This document shows, one piece after another, positions 10,595 to 20,487 of a stretch of DNA of 64,000 nucleotides. Each line of letters opens with the position of its first letter. The stretch's first letter is position 1. The notes beneath the pieces are model-generated. The model was not told where the DNA came from and searched no databases. It saw only the letters and a program-made list of their open reading frames with translations. The translations under genes and the position numbers were made by a program. Source of the DNA: Serratia marcescens (GTDB taxonomy: Bacteria > Pseudomonadota > Gammaproteobacteria > Enterobacterales > Enterobacteriaceae); assembly GCF_006715005.1 (NCBI RefSeq), contig NZ_VFMJ01000001.1:3162001-3226000 (forward strand), given 5' to 3'.

Positions 10595-13402
10595 TTAGTC
10601 AATATTCAGCGCGTCGTTCACCAGAGCCTGCTGCTGCTTCTGGTGTACGGACATATAGCCCACCGCCGGAGAGGCGGAGGCCGGACGTCCTGCGTAACGT
10701 AAAGAAGCCCCGAACGGCACCACTTCACGGAAGTTGTGTTGGCTGCAGTACCAGGCGCCCTGGTTCAGCGGCTCTTCCTGACACCAGACGAAATCATGCA
10801 CGTGCGAGTATTGTTCCAGCACGGCCTGCACGGCCTGATGCGGGAACGGGTACAGCTGCTCGATACGCACGATGGCCACGTCTTTCTGCTCGTTCTTGCG
10901 ACGCTGTTCCAGCAGGTCGTAGTAGACCTTGCCGGAACACAGCACGACGCGCTTGACCGCTTTCGGATCCAAGTCGTCGATCTCGCCGATCGCCGGCAGG
11001 AAGGTACCGTTGGCCAGTTCGTCCAGCGAAGAAATCGCCAGCGGGTGACGCAGCAGCGACTTCGGCGACATTACCACCAGCGGACGGCGCATACCGCGCA
11101 GCGCCTGACGACGCAGCATATGGTAAACCTGCGCCGGCGTGGACGGGACGCACACCTGCATGTTCTGCTCTGCGCACAGCTGCAGATAGCGTTCCAGACG
11201 CGCGGAAGAGTGCTCAGGGCCCTGGCCTTCATAGCCGTGCGGCAGCAGCATCACCAGGCCGCACATACGGCCCCATTTTTGCTCGCCGGAGCTGATGAAC
11301 TGGTCGATAACGACCTGTGCGCCGTTGGCGAAGTCACCGAACTGCGCTTCCCAGATGGTCAGCGTGCGCGGTTCCGCCGTGGCGTAGCCGTATTCGAACG
11401 CCAGCACCGCCTCTTCAGACAGCACGGAGTCCCAGACCTTGAATTCGCCCTGACCGCTGTGGATGTTCGCCAGCGGAACGTAGACAGAACCGTTTTTCTG
11501 GTTGTGCACCACCGCGTGACGGTGGAAGAAGGTGCCGCGGCCGGCGTCTTCACCGGAGATGCGGATCGGGATGCCTTCATCCGCCATGGTCGCGTAAGCC
11601 AGCGTTTCGGCAGCGCCCCAGTCGAACGGCTTGTTGCCCGCCGCCATCTCGGCGCGGTCAGCGTAGATTTTCGCCACGCGCGACTGCATTTCGATCGCTT
11701 CCGGCACGGTGCTGATGCGGCGTGCCAGCTCCTGCAGGCGCTTCATCTCAACCTTGCTCGGGTACTCTTCGTCCCACTCGTGGTTCAGGTACGGTGACCA
11801 GGTGAAGGAGTGCAGATTCATCGGACGCCACTCTTCAACCACGCAATCGCCGCGGTCGAGCGCATCGCGGTACAGGTTGACCATTTCCGTGGCATCTTCC
11901 AGGCTGGCCACTTTCTGCTCGGTCAGAACGTCAGCGTAGATTTTGCGCGGCGTAGGGTGTTTCTTGATCTTCTGATACATCACCGGCTGGGTAGCGCTCG
12001 GCTCGTCGGCCTCGTTGTGCCCATGGCGACGGTAGCAGACCAGATCGATCATCACGTCACGCTTAAAGGTGTTACGGAAATCCAACGCCAGGCGGGTGAC
12101 GAAAGCCACGGCCTCCGGATCGTCCGCGTTAACGTGGAAGATCGGCGACTGAACCATTTTGGCGATGTCGGTGCAGTATTCGGTAGAGCGCGCATCCAGC
12201 GGGTTGGAGGTGGTGAAACCAACCTGGTTGTTGATGACGATACGCACGGTACCGCCCACTTCGTAGCCGCGAGCCTGAGACATGTTCAGGGTTTCCTGAA
12301 CCACGCCCTGGCCGGTGATGGCGGCGTCGCCGTGGATGGTGATCGGCAGCACCATGTTGCTGCGCGCTTCGTCCAGACGATCGCGACGGGCACGTACCGA
12401 GCCCATGACCACCGGGCTGACGATCTCCAGGTGCGACGGGTTGAACGCCAGCGCCAGGTGAACCATGCCGCCTTCGGTTTCCACATCGGAAGAGAAGCCC
12501 TGGTGATATTTCACGTCACCGGTGCCGAGGTGTTCTTTATGCTTGCCGGCGAATTCGTCGAACAGATCGGCCGGCTTTTTGCCCAGCACGTTGATCAGCA
12601 CGTTCAGACGGCCGCGGTGGGCCATGCCCAACACCACTTCGCGCGTGCCGTTCTTACCGGCGTGGCGCACCATCTCTTTCAGCATCGGCACCAGCGCGTC
12701 GCCGCCTTCCAGCGAGAAGCGTTTGGCACCCGGGAATTTGGCGCCCAGGTAACGTTCCAGGCCTTCCGCCGCGGTCAGCTCGTTCAGGAAACGGCGTTTT
12801 TCGTCGGCGGTAAAGCTGGCGCGCCCCACCACCGACTCGATGCGCTGTTGGATCCAGCGTTTCTCTTCGGTGTTGGTGATGTGCATGTACTCAGCGCCGA
12901 TCGACCCGCAATAGGTCTGCTTCAGCGCGGCGTACAGATCGCCCAGCTTCATGGTTTCTTTGCCGATGGCGAAAGAGCCCACGTTGAAGGTTTCCTGGAA
13001 ATCGGCTTCGGTCAGGTTGTGGTAAGCGGGATCAAGGTCAGGAACTTGCTCGCGCTGCCACAGGCCGAGCGGATCGAGGTTGGCATGCTGATGCCCGCGG
13101 AAGCGGAAGGCGTTGATCAGCTGCAGTACCTTGACCTGTTTGGCGTCGGTTTCCGGATCGGTGATGGTGGTATTGTAGCGCGCGGAGTCTTTCGCCAGGC
13201 GGCGGAAGTAATCGCGCGTTTGAGAGTGAAGCTGATCGGGTTTGACACCCGCGGTTGGTAGCTGTTGAAAAATGGAACGCCAGCTATCTTCAACGGAACC
13301 CGGATCGGTTAAGAAGTCTTCATAGAGCTGCTCTATGTAAGACTGGTTCGCGCCCGCCAGATAGGAGGAATCCAGCCAGGCCTTCATTGCGCCGTTCTGC
13401 AT
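10595..13402 (-). CDS. sucA: 2-oxoglutarate dehydrogenase E1
   Basis: A 935-residue thiamine diphosphate-dependent decarboxylase, colinear with E. coli SucA (933 residues). The N-terminus MQNGAMKAWLDSSYLAGANQSYIEQLYEDFL is conserved. The N-terminal half holds the ThDP and metal site (HGDAAITGQG and NNQVGFTTSNP). The C-terminal transketolase domain includes GEDAGRGTFFHRHAV. Two ATGs are adjacent. I used the second (13400-13402), which matches E. coli and gives a 5-base gap to the AAGGGA ribosome site. It oxidatively decarboxylates 2-oxoglutarate and hands the succinyl group to SucB. Confidence 0.98.
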   Translation of the reverse strand: MQNGAMKAWLDSSYLAGANQSYIEQLYEDFLTDPGSVEDSWRSIFQQLPTAGVKPDQLHSQTRDYFRRLAKDSARYNTTITDPETDAKQVKVLQLINAFRFRGHQHANLDPLGLWQREQVPDLDPAYHNLTEADFQETFNVGSFAIGKETMKLGDLYAALKQTYCGSIGAEYMHITNTEEKRWIQQRIESVVGRASFTADEKRRFLNELTAAEGLERYLGAKFPGAKRFSLEGGDALVPMLKEMVRHAGKNGTREVVLGMAHRGRLNVLINVLGKKPADLFDEFAGKHKEHLGTGDVKYHQGFSSDVETEGGMVHLALAFNPSHLEIVSPVVMGSVRARRDRLDEARSNMVLPITIHGDAAITGQGVVQETLNMSQARGYEVGGTVRIVINNQVGFTTSNPLDARSTEYCTDIAKMVQSPIFHVNADDPEAVAFVTRLALDFRNTFKRDVMIDLVCYRRHGHNEADEPSATQPVMYQKIKKHPTPRKIYADVLTEQKVASLEDATEMVNLYRDALDRGDCVVEEWRPMNLHSFTWSPYLNHEWDEEYPSKVEMKRLQELARRISTVPEAIEMQSRVAKIYADRAEMAAGNKPFDWGAAETLAYATMADEGIPIRISGEDAGRGTFFHRHAVVHNQKNGSVYVPLANIHSGQGEFKVWDSVLSEEAVLAFEYGYATAEPRTLTIWEAQFGDFANGAQVVIDQFISSGEQKWGRMCGLVMLLPHGYEGQGPEHSSARLERYLQLCAEQNMQVCVPSTPAQVYHMLRRQALRGMRRPLVVMSPKSLLRHPLAISSLDELANGTFLPAIGEIDDLDPKAVKRVVLCSGKVYYDLLEQRRKNEQKDVAIVRIEQLYPFPHQAVQAVLEQYSHVHDFVWCQEEPLNQGAWYCSQHNFREVVPFGASLRYAGRPASASPAVGYMSVHQKQQQALVNDALNID

Positions 13403-13552
13403 CATGATCCCTTAAGCTTTGAAGCTTTAGTTTTCGCCGTGGTTAACATAATTACCGTGATGAATACGGTTTGCCGTAAAACGGTTCACTCGACGTACTT
13501 GCGGCCATGACGGCCCGATACGTTCTGTTATGGACCTTGCGGTCCCTTACAA

Positions 13553-13624
13553 GGAACCTCTAAAAACCGGCGGAAGAACCAGGCTGCATAGCGCCGCAGC
13601 CGCGGGTCAGTTTTTAGAGGTTCC
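13553..13624. repeat. Long inverted repeat between sdhB and sucA
   Basis: A 15-base left arm GGAACCTCTAAAAAC (13553-13567) is matched perfectly by GTTTTTAGAGGTTCC (13610-13624), with 42 bases between. It lies in the 275-base gap between sdhB and sucA. A second element at 17310-17401 has the same GAACCT outer ends and a similar build but different inner arm sequence. This suggests a family of short dispersed palindromic elements. It would form a long RNA hairpin in the sdh-suc transcript. Confidence 0.7.
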
Positions 13625-13677
13625 CTCCCCTATGGGATGTGCGCCGGAAAAGAGCCCGGCGCAGCATCTCATTCCGT

Positions 13678-14394
13678 TTATGCGCCGCGTTGCAGCAGCA
13701 TGGACTTGATATGCCCGATCGCACGCGTCGGGTTCAAGCCTTTAGGACATACACTGACACAATTCATAATGCTATGGCAGCGGAAAACACTAAAAGCGTC
13801 GTCCAGATCATCTAAACGTTCTTGCGTTTCCGTGTCACGGCTGTCGATCAGGAAGCGATACGCCGCCAACAGACCGGCAGGCCCGATGAACTTGTCCGGG
13901 TTCCACCAGAACGATGGGCAAGAGGTCGAGCAGCAGGCGCACAGAATGCACTCGTACAGACCGTCCAGCTTGGCGCGCTGCTCCGGCGACTGCAGGTGCT
14001 CGCGCGCCGGCGGGTTCTTGCCGTCGTTCAGCAGGTATGGCTTGATCTTTTCATACTGGGTATAGAACTGGCCCATATCCACCACCAGATCGCGCACCAC
14101 CGGCAGGCCCGGCAGCGGACGGATCACGATCTTGCCGTTGCCTTTACGCAGCGACGAAATCGGGGTGATGCACGCCAGGCCGTTTTTACCGTTCATGTTC
14201 AGGCCATCGGAACCGCACACGCCTTCACGGCATGAGCGACGGAACGACAGGGTCGGGTCTTTTTCTTTCAGCTGGATCAACGCATCCAGCAGCATCATGT
14301 CGCGACCTTCTTCCGCTTCCAGGGTGTAATCCTGCATGTGCGGGGCGTCGTCGACATCCGGGTTGTAGCGATAAATGGAAAATTCGAGTTTCAT
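13678..14394 (-). CDS. sdhB: Succinate dehydrogenase iron-sulfur subunit
   Basis: A 238-residue subunit with all three Fe-S cluster motifs. The 2Fe-2S set is CREGVCGSDGLNMNGKNGLAC. The 4Fe-4S set is CILCACCSTSC. The 3Fe-4S set is CHSIMNCVSVCPKGLNP. It passes electrons from the SdhA flavin to ubiquinone at the SdhCD membrane anchor. It follows sdhA after 16 bases. sucA lies 275 bases downstream, across a long inverted repeat. Confidence 0.98.
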   Translation of the reverse strand: MKLEFSIYRYNPDVDDAPHMQDYTLEAEEGRDMMLLDALIQLKEKDPTLSFRRSCREGVCGSDGLNMNGKNGLACITPISSLRKGNGKIVIRPLPGLPVVRDLVVDMGQFYTQYEKIKPYLLNDGKNPPAREHLQSPEQRAKLDGLYECILCACCSTSCPSFWWNPDKFIGPAGLLAAYRFLIDSRDTETQERLDDLDDAFSVFRCHSIMNCVSVCPKGLNPTRAIGHIKSMLLQRGA

Positions 14395-14410
14395 CTGTCG
14401 ATCTCCGCAA

Positions 14411-16177
14411 TTAGTAAGAACGCACTTTCGGCGGGAATGCCGGGCGCAGCTTCGGTTGCATGTTCACTTCACGACGCGTCATGCTTTCCGATTGCGGCAG
14501 ATACAGCGAATGGCACAGCCAGTTGGCGTCATCGCGTTCCGGGTAGTCGAAGCGGCTGTGTGCGCCACGGCTCTCGGTGCGGAAGTTGGCCGACACGGCG
14601 GTGGAATACGCGGTCTCCATCAGGTTATCCAACTCCAGGCATTCGATGCGCTGGGTGTTGAACTCGCTGGAGGTATCGTCCAGGCGTGCGTTCTTCAGAC
14701 GTTCACGGATCACTTTCAGTTCTTCCAGGCCCTTGGCCATCGCATCGCCTTCGCGGAATACCGAGAAGTTGTGCTGCATGCAAGACTGCAGCGCTTTGCG
14801 AATTTCGACCGGGTCTTCGCCGGAACGGGTGTTGTTCCAACGGTTCAGACGGTCCAGCGAGGCTTCCACGTCGGAGTCGCTGGCGTCACGGCTCACGCCC
14901 TGCTCTTCCAGCGATTCCTGCAGGTGCATGCCGGCGGAACGGCCGAACACCACCAGGTCGAGCAGCGAGTTGCCGCCCAAGCGGTTGGCGCCGTGCACCG
15001 ATACGCAGGCGATTTCGCCCACGGCGAACAGCCCCGGGATCACCACGTCTTCGCCTTTCTCGTTCACGGTCAGCGCCTGGCCGGTCACTTTGGTCGGAAT
15101 GCCGCCCATCATATAGTGACAGGTTGGGATAACCGGGATCGGCTCTTTCACCGGATCGACGTGCGCGAAGGTGCGGGACAGTTCCAGGATGCCCGGCAGA
15201 CGGGATTCCAGCACCTCTTTACCCAGGTGATCCAGCTTCAGCTTGGCATGCGGGCCCCAAGGACCGTCGCAGCCGCGGCCTTCGCGGATTTCGATCATGA
15301 TCGAACGGGCAACCACGTCGCGGCCCGCCAGATCTTTGGCGTTCGGCGCATAACGCTCCATGAAGCGCTCGCCGTGTTTGTTCAGCAGGTAACCGCCTTC
15401 GCCGCGGCAGCCTTCGGTCACCAGCACGCCCGCGCCGGCGATGCCGGTCGGGTGGAACTGCCACATTTCCATGTCCTGCACCGGTACGCCGGCGCGCAGC
15501 GCCATGCCGACACCGTCGCCGGTGTTGATGTGGGCGTTGGTGGTGGACTGGTAAATACGGCCTGCGCCGCCGGTCGCCAGCACGGTGGCCTTGGCTTTGA
15601 AGTAAACCACTTCACCGGTTTCGATGCAGATAGCCGTGGTGCCGACCACCGCACCGTCCTGGTTTTTCACCAGATCAAGCGCATACCACTCGGAGAAGAT
15701 GGTGGTGTGGTTTTTCAGGTTCTGTTGGTACAGGGTGTGCAGCAGCGCGTGGCCGGTACGGTCGGCTGCGGCTGCGGTACGCGCCGCCTGCTCGCCGCCG
15801 AAGTTCAGCGACTGGCCGCCGAACGGGCGCTGATAGATGCGGCCGTCGTCCAGACGAGAGAACGGCAGGCCCATGTGTTCCAGTTCCAGAATCGCTTCCG
15901 GGCCGGTTTTACACATATATTCGATGGCGTCCTGGTCACCGATATAGTCGGACCCTTTCACCGTGTCGTACATATGCCATTCCCAGTTGTCCTCGTGGCT
16001 GTTGCCCAGCGCGACGGTGATGCCGCCCTGTGCGGACACGGTATGGGAACGGGTCGGGAAAACTTTGGACAGCAGGGCACAGGTCGAGCCCGCTTGGGAA
16101 ATTTGCAGCGCGGCACGCATACCCGCACCGCCGGCGCCGATTACGACGGCATCAAACTCTCTGACTGGCAGTTTCAT
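14411..16177 (-). CDS. sdhA: Succinate dehydrogenase flavoprotein subunit
   Basis: A 588-residue FAD enzyme identical in length to E. coli SdhA. The dinucleotide-binding motif [13 protein letters not shown] is at about residues 12-24. The covalent flavin ligand is His45 ([12 protein letters not shown]). The active-site stretch [11 protein letters not shown] and the [13 protein letters not shown] segment are present. It oxidises succinate to fumarate at the cytoplasmic face. It abuts sdhD, whose stop codon begins at the very next base of its upstream flank. Confidence 0.98.
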   Translation of the reverse strand: MKLPVREFDAVVIGAGGAGMRAALQISQAGSTCALLSKVFPTRSHTVSAQGGITVALGNSHEDNWEWHMYDTVKGSDYIGDQDAIEYMCKTGPEAILELEHMGLPFSRLDDGRIYQRPFGGQSLNFGGEQAARTAAAADRTGHALLHTLYQQNLKNHTTIFSEWYALDLVKNQDGAVVGTTAICIETGEVVYFKAKATVLATGGAGRIYQSTTNAHINTGDGVGMALRAGVPVQDMEMWQFHPTGIAGAGVLVTEGCRGEGGYLLNKHGERFMERYAPNAKDLAGRDVVARSIMIEIREGRGCDGPWGPHAKLKLDHLGKEVLESRLPGILELSRTFAHVDPVKEPIPVIPTCHYMMGGIPTKVTGQALTVNEKGEDVVIPGLFAVGEIACVSVHGANRLGGNSLLDLVVFGRSAGMHLQESLEEQGVSRDASDSDVEASLDRLNRWNNTRSGEDPVEIRKALQSCMQHNFSVFREGDAMAKGLEELKVIRERLKNARLDDTSSEFNTQRIECLELDNLMETAYSTAVSANFRTESRGAHSRFDYPERDDANWLCHSLYLPQSESMTRREVNMQPKLRPAFPPKVRSY

Positions 16178-16525
16178 TTAAGCACCCCACACTACGATTG
16201 TTCCGTACAGTAAATAGACCAGCAACGCGACCACGACAGCCAGCTGCAACACCAGGCGAACCGCCAGCGGCTTGACGTAGTCCGTCAGCACCTGCCACAG
16301 CCCGATCCAGGCGTGCACCAGAATCGACAGCAAGGTCAGCAGAGTGAACACTTTCGTAATGGAAGTGGCGAAGAAACCGCGCCAGATGTCATAAGTGAGT
16401 TCCGGAGCCGTGACGAAAAAGCCCAGGATATACAGGACGTACAGGGTGATGATGATCGCGGAAGCACGCAGCAGCAGCCAATCGTGCACGCCGTTGCGCC
16501 CTAATGCAGAAACGTTGTTTACCAT
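16178..16525 (-). CDS. sdhD: Succinate dehydrogenase membrane anchor SdhD
   Basis: A 115-residue three-helix membrane anchor beginning [21 protein letters not shown], the same length as in E. coli. The quinone-site Tyr is in [12 protein letters not shown] used the internal ATG at 16525. The longer frame from 16654 runs through sdhC and has no homology there. It overlaps the end of sdhC by 7 bases, which is typical of this operon and implies coupled translation. Confidence 0.97.
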   Translation of the reverse strand: MVNNVSALGRNGVHDWLLLRASAIIITLYVLYILGFFVTAPELTYDIWRGFFATSITKVFTLLTLLSILVHAWIGLWQVLTDYVKPLAVRLVLQLAVVVALLVYLLYGTIVVWGA

Positions 16526-16908
16526 ACGAGGACTCCAGCCAGAACTGACAGCACGACGGTCAGACCGATCGCCACCTGGGCGGAACGGGTACCGGCGGCC
16601 AAACTCTCTTCGATGTAGCCAAAATCCATTAACAAGTGACGGATGCCACCGCAAATGTGATAGGCCAGCGCCGTAAGGATGCCCCAGAATATGAATTTGA
16701 CGATGAAGCTATTCATGATGGCGGCCGCCTGCAGGAACCCCTCTTGGGAAGAGAGTGACAGGCCCAGCAGCCAGAGGAGGATACCCACGGCAACGAAGGT
16801 AATTACGCCAGAGACTCGGTGTAAGATAGACGCTATCGCAGTTACGGGGAACCGGATCGTTTGCAGATCCAAGTTGACAGGTCGTTGTTTTTTCACGTAT
16901 TTGCCCAC
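16519..16908 (-). CDS. sdhC: Succinate dehydrogenase cytochrome b556 subunit SdhC
   Basis: A 129-residue membrane subunit, first gene of the sdh-suc operon. [34 protein letters not shown] matches E. coli, and the Ser/Arg of the quinone pocket (LHRVSG) are present. The haem-ligand His region reads [18 protein letters not shown], where E. coli has LAYHVVVGIRHMMMDFGY. The start codon is GTG (16906-16908), preceded by AAGAG. Another GTG at codon 5 is possible. Control is expected through the long region shared with gltA. Confidence 0.96.
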   Translation of the reverse strand: MGKYVKKQRPVNLDLQTIRFPVTAIASILHRVSGVITFVAVGILLWLLGLSLSSQEGFLQAAAIMNSFIVKFIFWGILTALAYHICGGIRHLLMDFGYIEESLAAGTRSAQVAIGLTVVLSVLAGVLVW

Positions 16909-17144
16909 ACAGCTCTTATTATTTTCCTTCCTCCGGGCCTGGGCGGGGATCAGACAGCGTTAAGAGCCTAAAACCCTTACACGTCACGCGCTCAAACATC
17001 AACATCCTCTGTGCTCAAACGGCGCGCATTTATAACGCTGGGTGCTCCTACTTCAGGGTAATCCGGAGACCTGGCGGCAGTATAGGAGGATCACATTCTG
17101 ATTACAATTCTCATACAACCGCTTTGATAACATTTCCCCCGAAC

Positions 17145-17160
17145 AGTGATTCAGATCACG
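17145..17160. promoter_or_regulatory. CRP binding site, sdhC-gltA region
   Basis: AGTGATTCAGATCACG contains a perfect GTGA-N6-TCAC core. cAMP-CRP activates sdh in E. coli. The site is about 240 bases upstream of the sdhC start. Confidence 0.7.
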
Positions 17161-17194
17161 GATTTCACAATTAGTGCAAAATTAATTATCTGAT

Positions 17195-17223
17195 TTGACA
17201 AGAGATCAACATTTCCATTACAT
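17195..17223 (+). promoter_or_regulatory. Candidate gltA promoter
   Basis: A consensus -35 TTGACA (17195-17200) and TTACAT (17218-17223) are separated by exactly 17 bases and point to gltA. This implies a leader of about 410 bases that would contain the inverted repeat at 17310-17401. No start-site data, so moderate confidence. Confidence 0.5.
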
Positions 17224-17309
17224 ATAGGGGCACAAACGGTCCTATGATGCGCTACGGGTCAGCAGATACACTTCCCCCCGGGTTCGAGTTATGCAACAGT
17301 GTATTTGGC

Positions 17310-17401
17310 GAACCTATCCCAATAGCCGTTGTTTCCCGCTCGATTTTGCCGGCGTCAAAAAGCAAAGAAAGCAAATAAAAACAGTTTATTGGGATAGGTT
17401 C
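17310..17401. repeat. Long inverted repeat in gltA leader
   Basis: GAACCTATCCCAATA (17310-17324) is matched perfectly by TATTGGGATAGGTTC (17387-17401), with 62 bases between. It shares the outer GAACCT with the element at 13553-13624 on the other side of sdhCDAB. The inner arms differ between the two elements while each stays self-complementary. Confidence 0.7.
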
Positions 17402-17638
17402 ACATCTCTTCGAACAGCTCATAGGTAAGATTAACAGACTATAACGAATTACTATGAATCGTTAACAACTGGTCACCCGTCTCGTTCGCCTGGTCAGCAC
17501 TCTGTACCCTACCCGCGCACAGTTGCGCAGTCGCTCACAGAGTTAGCGTCCGCACCATTTTTTTGCGGGCAACCTGCAGAGATTTAAGGTATTTCAGTTG
17601 TTAGTGGTTTTTAAAATAAGGCGCTAAGGAGACAGTAA

Positions 17639-18931
17639 ATGACTGATAAGAAAGCGACGCTAACCATTAACGACAGCGAAGCTCCGATCGAACTGGGCGT
17701 ATTGACACCGACACTGGGCCCTGATGTCCTCGATGTCCGCGCTCTGGGTTCCAAAGGTTATTTCACATTTGATCCCGGCTTTACCTCCACCGCTTCTTGC
17801 GAATCCAAGATTACCTTCATCGACGGCGACAAAGGCGTGCTGCTGCACCGCGGCTTCCCTATCGAGCAGCTGGCGAAAGAGTCTTCCTACCTGGAAGTGT
17901 GCTACATCCTGCTGTACGGCGAGACCCCAACGCCGGAAGAGTTCGAGACCTTCAAGACGACCGTAACCCGCCACACCATGATCCACGACCAGATCACCCA
18001 TCTGTTCCGTGGTTTCCGTCGCGACTCGCACCCGATGGCGGTGCTGTGCGGCGTGACCGGCGCGCTGGCGGCGTTCTACCACGATGCGCTGGACGTCAAC
18101 AACGAGCGTCACCGTGAAATCACCGCGTTCCGTCTGCTGTCCAAAATGCCGACCGTGGCCGCGATGTGCTACAAATACTCCCTGGGCCAGCCGTTCGTTT
18201 ACCCGCGCAACGATCTGTCCTATGCCGGCAACTTCCTGCACATGATGTTCGCCACCCCGTGCGAAGAATACGTGGTGAACCCGGTGCTGGAACGCGCCAT
18301 GGATCGCATCCTGATCCTGCACGCCGACCATGAGCAGAACGCCTCTACCTCAACCGTGCGCACCGCCGGCTCTTCCGGCGCCAACCCGTTCGCCTGCATC
18401 GCGGCCGGTATCGCCTCCCTGTGGGGACCGGCGCACGGCGGCGCCAACGAAGCGGCGCTGAAAATGCTGGAAGAGATCAAGACCGTCGAGCACATTCCGG
18501 AATTCATCAAGCGCGCCAAGGACAAGAACGACTCCTTCCGCCTGATGGGCTTCGGCCACCGTGTGTACAAGAACTACGATCCGCGCGCTACCGTGATGCG
18601 CGAAACCTGTCACGAAGTGCTGAAAGAGCTGAACAAGAAAGACGACAACCTGCTGCAGGTCGCGATGGAGCTGGAACACATCGCGCTGAACGACCCGTAC
18701 TTCATCGAGAAGAAACTGTACCCGAACGTCGACTTCTACTCCGGCATCATCCTGAAGGCAATGGGCATTCCTTCTTCCATGTTCACCGTGATCTTCGCCA
18801 TCGCGCGCACCATCGGCTGGATCGCCCACTGGAACGAAATGCACGACGAAGGCATCAAAATTGCCCGTCCGCGTCAGCTGTACACCGGCTATGCCGAACG
18901 CGATTTCAAATCCCAGCTGAAAAACAAGTAA
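17639..18931 (+). CDS. gltA: Citrate synthase (type II, NADH-sensitive class)
   Basis: A 430-residue hexameric-type citrate synthase, three residues longer than E. coli GltA. Conserved catalytic segments include [23 protein letters not shown] and [13 protein letters not shown], plus PNVDFYSGI with the catalytic Asp. It condenses oxaloacetate and acetyl-CoA at the entry to the TCA cycle. AAGGAG sits 7 bases before the ATG. It diverges from sdhCDAB and ends at a strong terminator. Confidence 0.98.
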   Translation: MTDKKATLTINDSEAPIELGVLTPTLGPDVLDVRALGSKGYFTFDPGFTSTASCESKITFIDGDKGVLLHRGFPIEQLAKESSYLEVCYILLYGETPTPEEFETFKTTVTRHTMIHDQITHLFRGFRRDSHPMAVLCGVTGALAAFYHDALDVNNERHREITAFRLLSKMPTVAAMCYKYSLGQPFVYPRNDLSYAGNFLHMMFATPCEEYVVNPVLERAMDRILILHADHEQNASTSTVRTAGSSGANPFACIAAGIASLWGPAHGGANEAALKMLEEIKTVEHIPEFIKRAKDKNDSFRLMGFGHRVYKNYDPRATVMRETCHEVLKELNKKDDNLLQVAMELEHIALNDPYFIEKKLYPNVDFYSGIILKAMGIPSSMFTVIFAIARTIGWIAHWNEMHDEGIKIARPRQLYTGYAERDFKSQLKNK

Positions 18932-18958
18932 GCCGTTTATCCGGCTGAAACCGCACAG

Positions 18959-18986
18959 CGCCGCCCCTTCGGGCGGCGTTTTTTTT
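18959..18986 (+). terminator. gltA terminator
   Basis: CGCCGCCC (18959-18966), loop CTTC and GGGCGGCG (18971-18978) are followed by eight T residues. It lies 28 bases after the gltA stop and just before the end of the convergent nei gene. Confidence 0.93.
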
Positions 18987-18988
18987 AG

Positions 18989-19780
18989 CTATTTCTGGCA
19001 GCCCGGGCACCAATAAAACGGCCGCGACGACAGCTCGGTGCGCACGATCATCCCACCACAGCGTTCGCAGGGCTCGCCGCTGCGATGAAATACCTTGAAG
19101 CGAAACAGCGCGCCGTGATGACGGTTGTCATCCGCCTGCCCGCGCGTCTGGTAGGAAAGGCGCGGCACTGCCAGCAATGCCTCCGCCAGGTGGCGCAGCG
19201 CCTCTGGCATCAGATCCTGCGGTTTGTGCGGCGGCGCCAGTTCGGCCTGCCACAGGATTTCGGCGCGCAGATAATTGCCCAATCCGGCGAGAAACGCCTG
19301 GTCGAGCAGCATGCCGCCCAGCTGCCTGCGGCGAAAACGCGGCGTCAGCAACCGCTCCGCCACATCGTCTACCGTCAGCGACATGTCCAACACGTCAGGG
19401 CCGATGCGTTGCAAAAACGGGTGTTGTTCTATTTCCTCGCGCGGCCCGACGGTAATGTCGGAAGCGCTGTAGAGCAATATCGCGCTGCGGGCGGTTTCCA
19501 GCCGCACCCGCAGATCGCGCTTGGTCTCCGGCGTCTCCCCGGCCGCCGCCACTTTCCACACGCCGTACAACTGGTTGTGGCTGTACATCGTCAGCCCATT
19601 GGAGAAATGGGTCAGCAGCGCCTTGCCGCGCGGCTCGATAGCGACGATGCGCTCGCCGAGCAGACGCTGGCGATAGTGTTTCAGCTGAGGAAAAGCGAAA
19701 TCGACGGCGGTCAGCGGCTGATCGATCACCGCCGCCGCCAGTTTGTCCGCCGCCCGGCGAATCTCCGGTCCTTCCGGCAT
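18989..19780 (-). CDS. nei: Endonuclease VIII, oxidised pyrimidine DNA glycosylase
   Basis: A 263-residue Fpg/Nei-family glycosylase/AP lyase. The N-terminus [14 protein letters not shown] gives the catalytic Pro2 and Glu3 after Met removal. The helix-two-turn-helix region includes [16 protein letters not shown]. The C-terminal zinc finger has four cysteines (CERCGG and CPGCQK). It removes oxidised pyrimidines in base-excision repair. It lies 54 bases after pcp and may be co-transcribed with the pyroglutamate genes. E. coli also has nei next to pxpA. Confidence 0.97.
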   Translation of the reverse strand: MPEGPEIRRAADKLAAAVIDQPLTAVDFAFPQLKHYRQRLLGERIVAIEPRGKALLTHFSNGLTMYSHNQLYGVWKVAAAGETPETKRDLRVRLETARSAILLYSASDITVGPREEIEQHPFLQRIGPDVLDMSLTVDDVAERLLTPRFRRRQLGGMLLDQAFLAGLGNYLRAEILWQAELAPPHKPQDLMPEALRHLAEALLAVPRLSYQTRGQADDNRHHGALFRFKVFHRSGEPCERCGGMIVRTELSSRPFYWCPGCQK

Positions 19781-19834
19781 AGACCACTCCTTGCGTAGAC
19801 CCGGCGCAGCCCGATGCGCCGGGGATTCTCTTGA

Positions 19835-20479
19835 TTAATGCGTCGCGCCGCCCACCACTTTCAGATCGTGTTCCACCTGCAAAGCGATGGAAACGGCCAG
19901 CTCCAGCGCAAACAGCACCGTCGAAGCCGCCATGCTCGGCGCACCGGGGTGCGCCGCCGCCTGCTCCGGCAGGTACGGAATATGAATAAACCCGCCCTTC
20001 ACCTCGCGCTGGCCGCTCAAACGGTGCAGCAGCCCATACATGACATGGTTGCACACGTAGGTGCCGGCAGTCTGCGAAACGGCGGCCGGAATGCCGGCCT
20101 CGCGCATCGAACTGACCATCGCTTTAATCGGCAAGGTGCTGAAATAGGCCGCCGGGCCGCCGGCGACGATCGGCTCGTCCACCGGCTGCTGCCCCTGATT
20201 GTCGGGAATGCGCGCGTCGTCGACGTTGATCGCCACCCGTTCAATCGTGATATCGGTGCGGCCGCCGGCCTGGCCGATAGCCAACACCATCACCGGCTGC
20301 ACCTCGTCGATCGCCGCATTGAGCGCCTCCAGCGCCGCGCCGAACACGCACGGCAGCTGGCGCGCCACGATGCGCGTGCCGACCAGCTCCATATCATTAA
20401 GCTGCTTCACCACTTCCCAGGAGGGGTTAAGGCGCTCGCCGCCAAACGGCTCAAAGCCGGTAATCAATACGTTTTGCAT
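19835..20479 (-). CDS. pcp: Pyroglutamyl-peptidase I
   Basis: A 214-residue cysteine peptidase of family C15 that removes N-terminal pyroglutamate from peptides. The signature regions are [16 protein letters not shown] at the N-terminus and [15 protein letters not shown] with the catalytic Glu. [16 protein letters not shown] holds the catalytic Cys, and [13 protein letters not shown] holds the catalytic His. There is no signal peptide, so it is cytoplasmic. It begins only 8 bases after the DUF979 gene and lies downstream of pxpBCA. The pyroglutamate it releases is the substrate of PxpABC encoded in the same row of genes. E. coli K-12 lacks this gene. Confidence 0.97.
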   Translation of the reverse strand: MQNVLITGFEPFGGERLNPSWEVVKQLNDMELVGTRIVARQLPCVFGAALEALNAAIDEVQPVMVLAIGQAGGRTDITIERVAINVDDARIPDNQGQQPVDEPIVAGGPAAYFSTLPIKAMVSSMREAGIPAAVSQTAGTYVCNHVMYGLLHRLSGQREVKGGFIHIPYLPEQAAAHPGAPSMAASTVLFALELAVSIALQVEHDLKVVGGATH

Positions 20480-20487
20480 CCTTACTC

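Larger units (their letters stand above)
16909..17638. promoter_or_regulatory. Divergent sdhC-gltA control region (no gene)
   Basis: A 730-base AT-rich stretch with no convincing frame, lying between the divergent sdh-suc operon and gltA. It contains a CRP site (17145-17160), A/T-rich ArcA-like sequence (GCAAAATTAATTATC at about 17176-17190), a candidate gltA promoter (17195-17223) and a long inverted repeat (17310-17401). E. coli has a region of similar size and role. Confidence 0.75.
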
